64,000 nt of DNA, taken from contig NC_092861.1 in assembly GCF_032062135.1 (NCBI RefSeq), forward strand, positions 59,760,499 through 59,824,498, in the 5' to 3' direction. Source of the stretch: Pyxicephalus adspersus. Lineage: Eukaryota > Chordata > Amphibia > Anura > Pyxicephalidae. Below the pieces are notes generated by a model. The model did not search any database and was not told where the DNA came from. It saw nothing but the letters and a program-made list of their open reading frames with translations. Shown in pieces: positions 1-21,016 of the stretch (positions within the stretch are counted from its first letter, which is position 1; each line of letters opens with the position of its first letter). The translations under genes and the position numbers were made by a program.

Positions 1-203
1 GGGGCTGTGCTCCGATATACATATCTGATATACGGGGCTGTGCTCCGATATACATATCCGATACACGGGGCTGTGCTCCGATACACATATCCTATATACG
101 GGGCTGTGCTCCTAGATACATATCTGATATACAGGGCTGTGCTCCTAGATACATATCTGATATACAGGGCTGTGCTCCTATATACATTTCTGACATACAG
201 GGC
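1..203. repeat. 33-bp minisatellite, six units, cut by the window edge
   Basis: Six consecutive 33-bp units start at 1, 34, 67, 100, 133 and 166, each opening with (G/A)GGGCTGTGCTCC followed by an alternating AT/AC stretch. A partial seventh unit fades after about 203. The unit length is a multiple of three, so an ORF of 79 codons runs through the array, but its translation is only an 11-residue period and nothing suggests a real protein. The array probably continues left of the window. Confidence 0.9.
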
Positions 204-1455
204 CAATGTACCCAGGTCTTCATTAGATGATCATCTCAATGTGTAGAAATCTAGAAATAATCTCTTTTTACCTTCTATTCCACATGTAAGCAATGCATCC
301 TGATTTGATGTGGTTACAATGGGAACTTTGTATTGTATGATGGTACTATTGTATCTATGTCCTATGTAGCACATCTGCCCCCAATGTTACCCCATGGAAG
401 GTAACATATCGGCATATAAACATGGCGGCTGTCATTGCTGGCTTGTTTTTACAGGTAAATGCTCCAGGTCAGTCATCTGGATTTGATGGGTGTGATCATA
501 CAGAATGTATTGAGTGTTAGGACAAATATCCATGCTGGTATATTCTTATTCCTGGTTGGAGGCTTGGCATGCAGTGAGGTCTTTATGGAGTGTGAACCTC
601 TAAAAAGAAGTCTTCCATGGCTGCTCCCATGGTCCTGGCTTTACAGGCAAATCAAGAATTTTAAGCAGGCCCTGGTATACCCCTAACATCTGGTCACATT
701 GTGAGAAGTAGTTACAGTCGGTAATATATACAGCAATGACCCAACTATAAATTCTGCCTAATATCCAGTCTTCCCCTTTAGCTGCTGTATCAGGGCCAGT
801 TTCCCTGATCTTTTATTATCATACTGGGAAATGCATATTTTATGAAGGATAGGGAGTCTTTAGGGCTTCCTATAACATCTGTGAATGTGAGGAGGAGCAG
901 GGTGGCATAGGTCTGATTGGTATGTCTTGTGTGTAATTTATTTGTTGTGACAATAAACATACATAATGTACATACCGGGTCAGTCAGGGGTATGTATGCC
1001 GGGAGAATAATCCACTTTTAACCCCAGTAATTAATCTCTCTGGATCGCTAGGTTAATATTCATTGTGGCCAGTTGCTTCTCGGACATGATTCATCACCTA
1101 ATTTCCACACATCACTTCTGTCCTCCTATTGTTGGAACAGATAACATTTAACACTAAGGAAAGACTGTATACACAAACTTCAGCTTTCATGTGTAAAGCA
1201 AGCTTTGTGCAGATTTGTTTTAGCCTGGAGAGGAACCTTACGCTGCAGTTTGGGGTGTATATTTGATCGGATTAGCTGGCTGTCATTCATTCCTACTGGC
1301 AGCCTTCAATATTACCTGGTGGTTGTTTAAAGTGACAGGACACACATTTGTGTTTAACATCCTTGTGCTTGCTGTACACACTGCCCTTTTACAGGTTAAA
1401 GCCTTTGTGTCGCCAACCTAAATCTGATAGTTATACAATCCTAGTGACTGGTTAC
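204..1455. other. Intergenic, no gene recognised
   Basis: Short ORFs only, none with a recognisable protein pattern. No clear repeat family was identified here. Confidence 0.6.
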
Positions 1456-1800
1456 GGGCAGCACGGTGGCTCGGGTTAGGGCTCCAGCCTTTGCAGCGCA
1501 AAGTTCCTGGGTTCGAATCCCACCCAGGACACTATTTGCATGGAGTTTGCAGGTTCTCCCCGTGTCTGCGTGGGTTACCTCTGGGTACTCCGGTTTCCTC
1601 CCACATCCCAAAAACATGCAGTTAAGTTAATTGGCTTCCCCCTAAAAAATTGACCTTTGACTACATTAACCACATTTGACTATAGTAGGGACATTAGATT
1701 GTGAGCTCCTTTGAGGGACAGTTAGTGACACGACTATGAAGTTTGTACAGCACTGCGTAATATGATGGCGCTATATAAATACTGTATAGTAATATTAATA
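1456..1800 (+). mobile_element. tRNA-derived SINE of V-SINE type, full-length copy
   Basis: The head (GGGCAGCACGGTGGCTC) and the box-B-like GGTTCGAATCC at about 1511 resemble a tRNA promoter. The central part carries the V-SINE-like core (GGTTTCCTCCCACATCCC, then AAAAACATGCAGTTA). The 3' part ends in TGGCGCTATATAAATACTG and an AT-rich tail. Further copies lie at 25978-26295 (+), 32827-33132 (-) and 46437-46690 (-). The family name is inferred from memory of vertebrate V-SINEs. Confidence 0.85.
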
Positions 1801-1973
1801 CATTATGTATATTTTTGTCACATCATTATTTCAGCACAGTTAGTAATCCATATTTTTTTTTTATTTTCCAAAGTGGAAGAATTAATTTTGGGGATTCATT
1901 CTGCAGAGGCATGAGTCAGCCTATTGATAAGAGTTTTCACAGATGACTTGTGGCCATATTTACCCACTATTCT

Positions 1974-2180
1974 ACAACCAGGGTTCCCCAAGAGGTTGCT
2001 AGGGGTTCCTTAAGCGACTTGTGCCTCTCGGGTCAGATTAAGTGACTCCAATTATCTTTTTCGTTATCTGTAACCGTGACATTCTTCTTACTTGTCAGCA
2101 ATGTAAGAGGCATTCCACCCACTGATCATCACACTCACAGCAGGGGTTTCCTAAGGATATGAGTTATTTAAAGAGCCCCC
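1974..2180. mobile_element. hAT-like MITE, degraded copy
   Basis: It starts with a decayed form of the terminal CAGTG-N-TTCTCAACC motif (TCTACAACCAGGGTTCC). The internal phrases GGTTGCTAGGGGTTCCTT, GGTGACATTCTT-like and CCAGCAATGTAAGA-like recur at 47886-48072 and 51069-51306. The right end has lost its terminal repeat. Confidence 0.6.
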
Positions 2181-3851
2181 CCCCTACACACACACACACA
2201 CATGAAAGGCAGAGAAACACTGATTATCCAAAATGTTAAAACTGACTGCTTAATAATATGTAGATCCCTCTCATGCCACTAAGACAGCTCTGACCTATCT
2301 GGGTGTGGACTACAAAAGGCCTCTTAAGGTGTTGTGTAGTATTTGGCACAAAGACATTTGCATATCCTTTACATTATACTAATTTGCTTTTAGTTATAGC
2401 TCATCCTGCTGCAATCTCTTTCCTAGGTAAACATTGCCTTTATCTGGCCATCCCCATGATCCTAAAGAAAATGTGTTTCTTCAGAGCAGAACGCCTTCAT
2501 TGGTGTATGGTGCATTTCCTGACACATTTGTGCCCATTGTTGGTGCTTTGGTGGCAGACGGGACTGGTCTGCAGTAGGGCAGCCAGCTAGCTTTGATGCA
2601 CTTCACCTTAGAAACCACAGAACACCTTCCGTGTGTTTTGCAGTGAAGGTGGTGTTTTGTTGTCCTATGAATAAGTGTTGTCATTCTGAGACAAAAAAGT
2701 GTGATACTGGGAAAACCTGAATACAATAAAATTAATAAATCTGCCTCTAAAATTATTTAAAAAAAATAAATTTCTGGTAGATCATTTTATGCATTTAAAG
2801 GTTTTAAGCAATAAATATTTTTCTGAGTGTTTAATATTACATTTGCATACTGAAAGTAGGAAAAGCAGAATGTATGCCCTCCTTAAATATGCTCAAAAAA
2901 ACCTTTGCTCCTTGATCCTATGATTGCCTGACATGTAACCACATTCCTTAGTTTGGTCATGTGAGCTCTGATTCAGAAGGATTAGAGTTCAGATTGGCCA
3001 ATTCAAGGTATTTCACAGGATTTTTGTTTTAAGGCAGAAGGATAAGTGACGTTACACTTCTCCTTTAAGAGTACATTATTTGGGTTTAGCCCTGTCTTTT
3101 TTTTTTTTTCTCCTTTTTTAACTTTAGTATTCTTGAGATAACCTGTGGTTATATCCTGTTACTTGTATGGGGAAAGGTTTAGGCTGTTTGTGTTTTGGCA
3201 GTAGATTCATTGTTTTTTTATCAGCATGCAGTATTTGTTGTGTCAGCAGTTGCAGTTCCTCAGTATTTTCCATGTAAAACCATTTCCTTTGGATTCAGCA
3301 CTTTCTTGCATTTCCGTGCCTCTTCCTTCCTGGTGTGAAATATCCAGGAGCAGTGAGGAGTGTACTGCCGATCTGTGAAAAGAGTTTCTTAGGTCTTTTT
3401 TTTACCTTTCTGCTTTGAAAATGTTCTGTTAGCTTATTACTATAGAGAAAAGGGAAGCTCTCCTAGTTCTTCTAGCAGTCGGTGTTTTCCAGCATTTGGA
3501 GCCAAATACCTAGAAAATATCAGTGCAGTGGGACTGAGCTTTTCACATCTGGTAGGAGCGTCACAAGCTGGGAGAGGTTTGGTGCCTCTCTCTACAGGGA
3601 TGTGTGGAGGAATGTGTGTGTGTGTGTGTATTACATTTATGTTCTCACTGCTTCCTGGTGTGGTTCTTTTTCCCTATATACACCATAAAAGCAGTTTAAT
3701 GTTTTTCCGTAAACTTGCATTTTTTTCTATGTATACAAAAAGTAAAATACTGCTATTCATGTTCAGACAATTTCATTGCTTGCTAATACATTGGTATTAC
3801 CTCAGATCGGTCTTCGTCAGGATGGGAAGGGAGAACTGAAGCCAATCCACA
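2181..3851. other. Region upstream of the AP2M1 coding start
   Basis: It holds a short C tract followed by an (AC)n microsatellite at about 2178-2202, several T tracts, and no CpG-rich promoter. The vertebrate gene normally has a non-coding first exon. An acceptor-like CAG at about 3820 just ahead of the start codon fits a non-coding first exon lying further upstream, possibly outside the window. Confidence 0.5.
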
Positions 3852-13016
<9,165 letters not shown>

Positions 13017-13955
13017 TGCATCAGAAAAAGAGAGGAAGGAGCAGTGTTCATTACTAATCCTGCCCCGTTCACACTACAACTCAGTTGGGGTAACATGGAA
13101 CCCAAGTCAAACAAGATGCAGGAGGCATTTTGCATTCGCTCTGTGGGTGGATATTGCTCCTTTCCTTTCTTGCTTCTTCCGCCCGACCATAACAGCCATT
13201 TGGCTTCATAAATCCCATTCAGCGTGGAGGCTCTGTACACTGATTCAGCATTGGAAAGGTTAACAAGTTGCAGGGGTCTCCTGGTCACCTTGCTGCTGTG
13301 CATTTTTAAATATCTTCTGCGCCTGCAGCTACTCTTGGCCTTGTATCACCACCACCATCTGTGATTATTGCTGGTTGATAGAATTTCTGAATAGTGTAGT
13401 ACTTCCTGCACGCTTCCATCATATCCCTCTTCTAGATAGCAGCGTCATGTTTACAGTGTCTTTTTTGTCATTTTTGTTTGTCATTCGAGCTTTTAACACT
13501 GTCACAGACCAGTCTAAGAGGAGAAAGATAACCGTGTTGGAGCCCTGGTATCAGGACATGGCATGAACAACTGCATTTTTGTCCTTTTCAGACTGGAGAG
13601 GTGGTCATAGTTATTTAGGTAGGGAGGAAGTTTGCTACAAGTTCTCTGTGACCAAATTAGGGGGCTCACTGCAGTTAGGCCATTTCACAGATCCTTTACC
13701 AGTGAGGAAGAGCAGATCAAACATAGAAATACCACATGTAGCATTCATTAACATGGAGTGCAAAGAATCCAACATATCACTGCCGGAGACCAGTCACCTG
13801 ACATGGAAGCAGCATGGAAGGGATCTCCCACTGATGTGACTTGTGTGGCTCTGTGACTTCTCTCTTGTCCCCGTACTCCTTGTGCTGTGATTTGCTCTGT
13901 TTTTCTTTGTGATGGTCAAATTATAAACCCAATAAACCGTGTAGAAAAACTTACA
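13017..13955 (+). other. AP2M1: AP2M1 3' UTR and polyadenylation signal
   Basis: A canonical AATAAA is at 13931-13936, about 915 bases after the stop codon, and cleavage is expected 10-30 bases later. No competing canonical signal was seen between the stop codon and this site. Confidence 0.75.
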
Positions 13956-14008
13956 ACCCTGAGTTTTTTACTTTAATTTAAAGTCAAGTGGTATGTACGT
14001 CTTTCATA

Positions 14009-14010
<2 letters not shown>

Positions 14011-14041
<31 letters not shown>
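14011..14041. repeat. A tract of 31 bases
   Basis: An uninterrupted A run lies about 75 bases beyond the AP2M1 polyadenylation signal. It is too far downstream to be a templated tail of this transcript, and no retroelement body precedes it. Confidence 0.9.
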
Positions 14042-14043
<2 letters not shown>

Positions 14044-16872
14044 GTATTTCTTTAGTATGATGCTATTTCTTTTAATGTTTGTTTTTTTTTTCCCCCTTTA
14101 AATCATCCTAAAGAACAGTACTACGCTGTTTGATCTGCTATACAATCTGGAAGAAAATCAGCCTCCCTCATTCCCCATAGCTAAAGAAAAATCTTGAAAA
14201 TTTTAGTTTGCCAAGCTGGTCCTGGCTTCAGTACTTATCAGTAATTTTGCCAGGCAAAATTTATCTGGATTCGGGTTTCAGATCAGGGAGATGACAGGCA
14301 ACAACACAATCAGCTACAGTCTCCCTCATATTTGTCACTGCTGCCTATATTTTTCTTGATGTAGTAATCTTGCTTTTCTTACCTTACCTATACCTTCTAA
14401 GGCTGCATTTACATGAGGTATCAGCAGAACAGCTAGCCAGTGGCAGCACTGCTCCTTAGAATTCTTTTTCTTGAGCGGCAAACACTTATCCACTGAATGT
14501 ATAAGAGCTCTTGTCACTTGGAATAAGGATGGTTAGTGGTGCAAAGCTGCTAGTAGTTGACCAATTGGCAGGTGCCTGTGTAAATGCAGCATAATAAAAA
14601 CGAGTATCTTTTTATCCACAGTTTTACTGGGATCTGGAGCTATGCTTGCAAGTGTTACCTTTTAAAATTGAAGGTTTTTGTATGCCTGCACTTGGCTGTC
14701 AATGCCTATCTGGCAGGTCCAAGAAACTGCATTTCATCTATACACTTGGTTTAGTGTGGTTTAAGGTCACATGTTGAGCTTCTCCACCCTAGAAACATCT
14801 GAATTTTCTTTATCACACTCTATAGTGTGGTCTGTATAAATTTGAATGATAACTCTACATTACCATTATGGTATCTGGGCCATATTCCACTTGATAAATA
14901 AGTGAGTTGTGCTGAAACAATAAAAAAAAAGCTATAGACCATACCAAAATCACTGTTATGTGATCAGTCACCCTGTGAGTATGCAGGACTGCCATTGTTG
15001 AGCGTTCCTGAGGTTGCCTCATGCCTTGTTGCCATACTGATCCTATGTCCTAAGTATTTTGAGGCACTGTCCTTAAACAAAAATGCAAACAACGAGTTTT
15101 GACTGCTTACTTCTTCAAGGTCAGACTCAGTAATAAACACTGATAAATGATATTGTTAAATTGCTGGCAGTAGCGTGTCTTTTTATTTGATATATGTACA
15201 GCTAGTAAATCTAAATTTTATACGGCCGCATTTATAGTTCTTCTGTATGGCTCTGTTGAGTGTAAAAAGAATAGCTCTTAACGCTATAGAACAAATGCCA
15301 GTTCTTAAAGACCCAACATCTGAAGATTTGACAGTGGACGGTACTGGACTGCTCACTGCTGTCCTATTTATTCTATTTTGGGCTGCCACAGGTGGATACT
15401 ACATGCAGTGTTTCACAGGCATGAGGAAGCAGTAACTACACAGCACACTGCCAGTCTAAACATATATGTTGGTGCTATATAAATACAAGTTATTAATTTT
15501 TTTTCTTGCAGCATCCAATAGTAGTTTACCATGCAACTATTTGCAAAAATTGCATAATTAAATGTCTGTTAGAAAAGTGCATTGCAAATAAATGCCTGCC
15601 TGCACAAGTGTTTACTGCCTGTGGATGATCCAAAACAGCTTTTGGAAACTACCTGGTGCTCAGGAACAGGTAATGGCACTGCTTTTACCCATTTGCCTAA
15701 ACCACACAAGTAGCTGTTCATTCAGATAGACATGGTACAAACAACTACCATGCTCCTATTGGTCAGAGTCTAAATATATGACCAGAGAGTTTTATATTGG
15801 AATTGGATTTACTAAACCTGTTATAACATTCCTGATGTTATTACCTTATATATTGTCCTCAAGCTCAAAATGTGGCTGTCACCTATAGCCACAAAGAGCA
15901 CTGAATTTTAAGTGTCGGAAGCAGAATCTGTAATGGGTGTTTTTAGGCATTTCCAAACAAAAATCAGCCCCAGACCATAACATGGTGGTACCACCTGGGC
16001 TTTATAATTTGGGACATGTCAAACCCTAATAAAACACAACGTCTTTGAAATGGTTGTCTTTAGGTGGTAGTATTTTTTATACAAGCTGTATGGTTTAGTA
16101 GGGTTAATTATCTCACTAAGAGATCCATGCTTTGGAAACAAGTCTCGGGAAATCTCCTACATCCCCAATATTCTAAGTGAGGCGCAGTGGTGAGATGACA
16201 TCATTCTCACAGCTTTACTTCACTGTGAGCTGCTCCAAAGTATTTTGAGCAGAGTTGAGAAGAAAAGTGCTTCTTATATTCCTTGCTAGTGCCTGCGGCA
16301 ACGTAGCTTCAGTCTATCACACAGGATCATAGTGGGAGCAAAGAATGCGCTGTGCATGCTTTAAATCTTGTGTGTGTCCCAGAAGCCCACAAGTTGAATG
16401 CACCTATATAAATAATTTCTCTGTAGCATATAACCATAGAAACAGCCTTCTGTGTTACTATAGGCTTTCTAAATATTTTTCCTGTATTGTAAAATCTGTG
16501 TAACCTTTGCAAGTTGTTCTCATTGAAATAAGAGCCAATCCAGACATGCTGAACCTTAATTTTTTTTAAATCCAGGTTTAGTAAAATAAACCATATTACT
16601 GTTGTATATAAAAATGCTTTAACAATTCTGATTGTATTAAGCACCATTCAAGTTGATTGCATAGTTTAGTTTATCTTTCCATTTGCAGTTGATCTCGCAA
16701 TAGATAAATGGGCTGCAGCTTCTATATCTTCTCTTTATAATTCCAGGATAATTATGGTCCCAGGGATCTGTATATAGAGCTGACATTTTTTAGTATGGTC
16801 TACTGTAATTAGAACTGTACAGAAATACGGGTATGCAGACTCCAATAGATTCCCCCAATTAGGAGGCTAAAA
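14042..16872. other. Intergenic AP2M1-MMP23, no gene recognised
   Basis: AT-rich sequence with short unsupported ORFs only (for example 15247-15435 and 16327-16647). No RNA gene or mobile element was recognised. Confidence 0.55.
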
Positions 16873-16965
16873 TATTATTATTAATAAAAAGTATATAGCA
16901 CCAACATATTACAGAGCACTGTACATTAAATAGGGGTTAGATGAGGTTATATACAGTAACACATT
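16873..16965 (-). repeat. Short interspersed repeat sharing the SINE 3' tail
   Basis: ATATAGCACCAACATATTAC followed by ACTGTACATTAAATAGGGGTT. The same block, sometimes extended by a GACACAGGAGGAGA-type segment, recurs at 47562-47700, 50733-50895 and 50935-51055. The first half is the reverse complement of the 3' tail of the V-SINE-like family, so the two families share a tail. Confidence 0.7.
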
Positions 16966-19339
16966 AACTGGATTTGATTACATTTCTTTCATTTTGGTGC
17001 AATGTTATAATCCAGAGAATGTACAATTTTGTTTCTTTTACTACAACTTTGCAGTGTGAGGATCTGCTTCTATAAATTGAAAATCTGAAAGCTATTGGAA
17101 ATGCCATGGATGATGATCTGTACTCTTGTCCATAAATTGTGCCGCATTTATGGTGTGCAGGTATTTATAGTGCCTTTGTGAATGCTGATCAGCAGTGACA
17201 TCTTCATCAAGGGGCTTTTCAAAATATGTGTATTTTGTGCTGACAATGAGCTTATTACCATGTGAATGTTTTTTTTATATTTTAATAAACATTGCATGCA
17301 AATAACACTGACTTGAATTTGAACCAATCAAAGTGCAGCTACTGAGTTGTCAATTGCAATGCATTACTATTTGCATACTAAAGGTAAATTATTTGCATGT
17401 CATTGACCATCTCTAGAGTAGAACACATTAGGTGGGTCTAGTTGCAGGCCTTGCTTCATTATTGACCATGTGTCATGACCACTGACAGCCTGAAAGACCC
17501 GGATTGAGGACAGAGCTCAGATCATTGAAGAGGAGATGCCATGTTTCTATACTCCATACAGTTCTAGTACAGTGTGCTCATTGGAGAGCCAGTCATACAT
17601 GTGAGATGTCAGTATATGAGTATTACCTGTACCTGAACAATGTAGAACCCTAACATGCTTGGCTGTCCTCCTACTTTCTGGATAAAAATGTTATTTTATT
17701 CTTCGTCCACACGGACTGTTTCCTCAGCGTTTAACCTAAGTGTTTAAATGCCAATGTTTGACAATCCCATTTATTCCCACAAGCCAATCAACACCAGTGC
17801 GTTTTCTTGGGTGGTTTCTACTATTCTAGCTCTTTCTTTGTCTTTATAAATGCTTAAAAACACATTTATAGGCGTGTTTAGTATATACTTGGCCTAATGT
17901 GGATTTAAGGTTTCGCCCCATGTCCTGCCTGGTAATGAGAGAACAAAAAAAAATGAGGGAAGCATTGTCATCAGTCAAGGAGGACATACATGTTGTACTT
18001 TTCCACAGTTTTATGAAAAAAATTTTTGTTGCATTTTTTTTTTGAAGGGAAGTCTGGGAAGATCTTTGACTGGGATCTTTTGGCTGGAGTTGGGCTCAAA
18101 GCCATTAGTAGCTAACTTCCTTGATGTATCTGTAAAGCACAGCCCCCTGACAAAGGGTCGCAAATAATTTTCAGAAAGCTGTGGGAGACTGTGGACATGC
18201 AGCCTGAAATTGTCACAAATTGAAACTATTAAACAGGAGAAGAAAAGATCAAAGCCTGCATTCCTGCTAAGTTGTAGTCTAGGGAGAGGCTTTAGGAGAT
18301 TGAAGGTAGATGTTACTGGGAACTGCTGGAAATCTATCACAGTCCGTTTACAAATCAGTCATTTTATTTATTTATTTTTTGCCCCCTTCTGGCAGCAAGA
18401 TCACACTATAAAAACATTAAAAGGGATAGATAGCACAAATATTGAAATGGTGTGATAACAATAAATCAATCCATTTCATTACTGGAAGCCAGACTAAAGA
18501 ATATTTCTCTCCTAAGTAAAAAAAAAAACAACACGAACTGCTGTCCATAGGGGTCTGAGGGCCGCACAAAAAACAGCAGGTTGGGCACCAAGGCATCAAG
18601 CAATATCATGTAGTGAAGGGACCAACATATAATAAAAGTTTCACATCCTGGACGGTTTAGTATCTGCTATGTCATTGTCAGAATAGTTTGAACATGGTAA
18701 CTCATTACACACTGTGTTTCTACAACACCTTGTTGCAAAATTCTATCCTGCACCAAGTTGATTAAAACTGCAATAAATCAACACATTTTAATCAATTAAA
18801 AAATAACTCCAGTTTTATAGAAAACATAAATAACATGGAGGCTGTCTTTGGGTTCAGTGCTCCCAAGCAAGATCATAGATTAGAACTTTTCTCTTACTTC
18901 CCTGATCTCTAAATTTGTATCTGGTCAGGGAGTCAAAAACTGTTGAAGTCACAAAACAACTACTCAGAAAGCAGGCCTGTGTAAATCTCAGGACTGGGTG
19001 AACAAACTCTAGTACATACTACATATGTTTATTCAATCAAAGTATTAGGCTTTCCACCTCCTTGATGATGATTGTACACCACACTGACACAATTGGCATC
19101 AACACAAATACCATACATTGATATGTTCTACTGCAGTGAAACATTTGAATTTTACCCTTAGGAGTATTATTAATATAGTAGAATAGAATGGGTTGCTTTT
19201 TGTATGTAACTCAACTCCCTTTCCCAAGGGCACAACTTGGTTGCTATTTCTTGTACCTGATGACTGTACTTGTACAAGTTTTTGTGGTCAGTGGTATCCA
19301 TATATTCTGAATAACTTGGGGTGAGCCAATGATTAGCAC
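16966..19339. other. Intergenic, no gene recognised
   Basis: No recognisable protein pattern in any frame. A short stretch near 17700-17900 loosely resembles sequence near 34740-34900 in reverse orientation and may be an old MITE. Confidence 0.5.
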
Positions 19340-19850
19340 AATTCCAGTCAGCATCAGTACAATTTCACTTACGTTGAATTTCCTCACAACTAATGTGGCT
19401 CAGTAGTGTGTAGGGCCACGTGTACCTGTATTCCCTCCATTTACATTTTCTGGATATGCTTATGACGAGGCTGAAGTTGTGCCAGAGGGAATCTTTTTCT
19501 TGACTGAGATCAGGGCATGACTGAGATCAGGGCATCACTGAGCGCTTCGACAATCTGTGGTGCTGTTTAGAGGCGTTGAATTTATGATACCTAATGTCCT
19601 AAGGGGTCTCTATTCAATTCGGGTCTGGGGTATATGGGGGCCAGTCAATGACATTGATGTCTACACACTGTCCAAGAGGTACTCCGGCCCCATTGCTGTA
19701 CTGTAAGATCTGATATTAATCAGCTTGTACATGGAAATCTGTGCGCTCCTACAAGGATATACATCCCAGATCATCACTGACCACTGCCAAGCAAGGTGAT
19801 TTTAGAAGTGGAGATTGGGGAAGTTGACTTTTGATATGAGCATTTTGCCA
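19340..19850 (-). pseudogene. Tc1/mariner-type transposase remnant
   Basis: On the minus strand, broken reading frames contain SVMIW at about 19780, then VIDWPPYTPDPN followed by a stop (about 19620-19650), and a decayed C-terminal part near 19420-19450. This order matches the catalytic and C-terminal half of Tc1-like DDE transposases, where the WPP-SPDLNP-IE block is a hallmark. Several stops and a small duplication of GACTGAGATCAGGGCAT near 19503-19537 break the frame. Terminal repeats were not found. Confidence 0.6.
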
Positions 19851-20221
19851 CAATCTTGTTTAGCCTAAAACGCCAGAAAATCTTTGGAATTTTAGGTGGT
19901 ATTTGATGTTTTTTCTACTTCATCAAAACGATAGTAAGCGGAGCATACAAAAGTGGTAACAATCACATTTTTTCACAATAGAAATATCAGGTTTTTCATG
20001 TCTTTTTCTTTGATTTGTTATCACTTCCAGTTCTGGTGACAGTTGTCACTGAAAGAAAGTAAGGAGAAATCCCAATGTTGACAGTTGCCATTGCTACAAA
20101 AGTTGGTCAAAAGTCTTCCAATGATAACAGATTCCAGTGACCGCTCTCAAAATGAAGCTTTTGTAAACATTGGCAAGATCCCCTCTAATTTGTGTCCCTC
20201 AAACAGAAATTAAAAGTAATT

Positions 20222-20463
20222 GGGCTTTATTTATTTAAATTAATAATTAAATTAATTAATTTAAACCTTTCCAAGACCGTAGAAGATTGACTTTCACGGG
20301 AGAACCTGGGTGATCCACCAAACCTGGAATGGATCTTGTTTAGTATTGAAAACGTTTGCCAGCAAATAGTTTAAAGAAATCAATTCCAGGTTTGCTGAAT
20401 CACCCAGGTTCTCTCATGATAGTCTATCTTCTCCAGTCTTGGAGAGTTTTATTAAATCAGGTC
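20222..20463. mobile_element. Fold-back MITE with long inverted arms
   Basis: The left arm (GGGCTTTATTTATTTAAA, then ACCTGGGTGATCCACCAAAC) is the inverted partner of the right arm (TTGCTGAATCACCCAGGTT ... ATTAAATCAGGTCC). Arms are about 80 bases each around a spacer of about 50. An AT-only palindrome of about 35 bases interrupts the left arm near 20233-20265. There is no coding capacity. Confidence 0.8.
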
Positions 20464-21016
20464 CACTACATATGTAGACAGCAATACACCACAGAAATAG
20501 GCTGTAATGCTTCTCCAAAATGGACTAGTATTTCTTTTTCTTATATTTCATATACAGTAACATACTGGTTGTGGCGCAAGTGCTACCACTCTCCTGCTTG
20601 ATGGTAAACGTCAGGAAAGAGGGTGTTACTTCTCACATATGGTTAAAAAGGTTATATTGGAATAGAAAACAAAGAAAGAGCTGTTCATCTTTCCACGTGT
20701 CCACTAACAAAATACACATGCTCCAAAACACACATGCTTTGCACATCCTCTCCTAAGGTCTTTCCCTTTTCTGTTTCTCACTCTACTATGCAAGTCTGTT
20801 ATGTTTTCAGATCTGATTTTACTTTTATCTGAATTTCCTTCCAGTACTGTTTTCAACATATTCCCTACCCACATTAGGGTCTTTGTATGTTTGATCTCCA
20901 CACATATTTTCTCCACACTTTTCTCCCAGTATATGATCTGATCTGCAATGCTTTAGGAGTGTGCAGTGAATATCATTAGACCCCAGTATAACTGAGGCTG
21001 CTTCTATACATACAGG
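20464..21016. other. Region upstream of the MMP23 start
   Basis: AT-rich, with no CpG cluster and no TATA box placed with confidence. Any 5' UTR exon is unresolved. Confidence 0.4.

Noticed and set aside
1456..1540. Functional tRNA gene
   Set aside because: The tRNA-like head is followed by a SINE core and tail and lacks a proper cloverleaf; same for the other copies.
13982..14041. A tract as evidence of a processed pseudogene
   Set aside because: No gene-like body or target duplication precedes it; the AP2M1 3' end with its own AATAAA lies just upstream.
17700..17960. Possible MITE related to 34740-34900
   Set aside because: Similarity is weak and edges or terminal repeats could not be placed.
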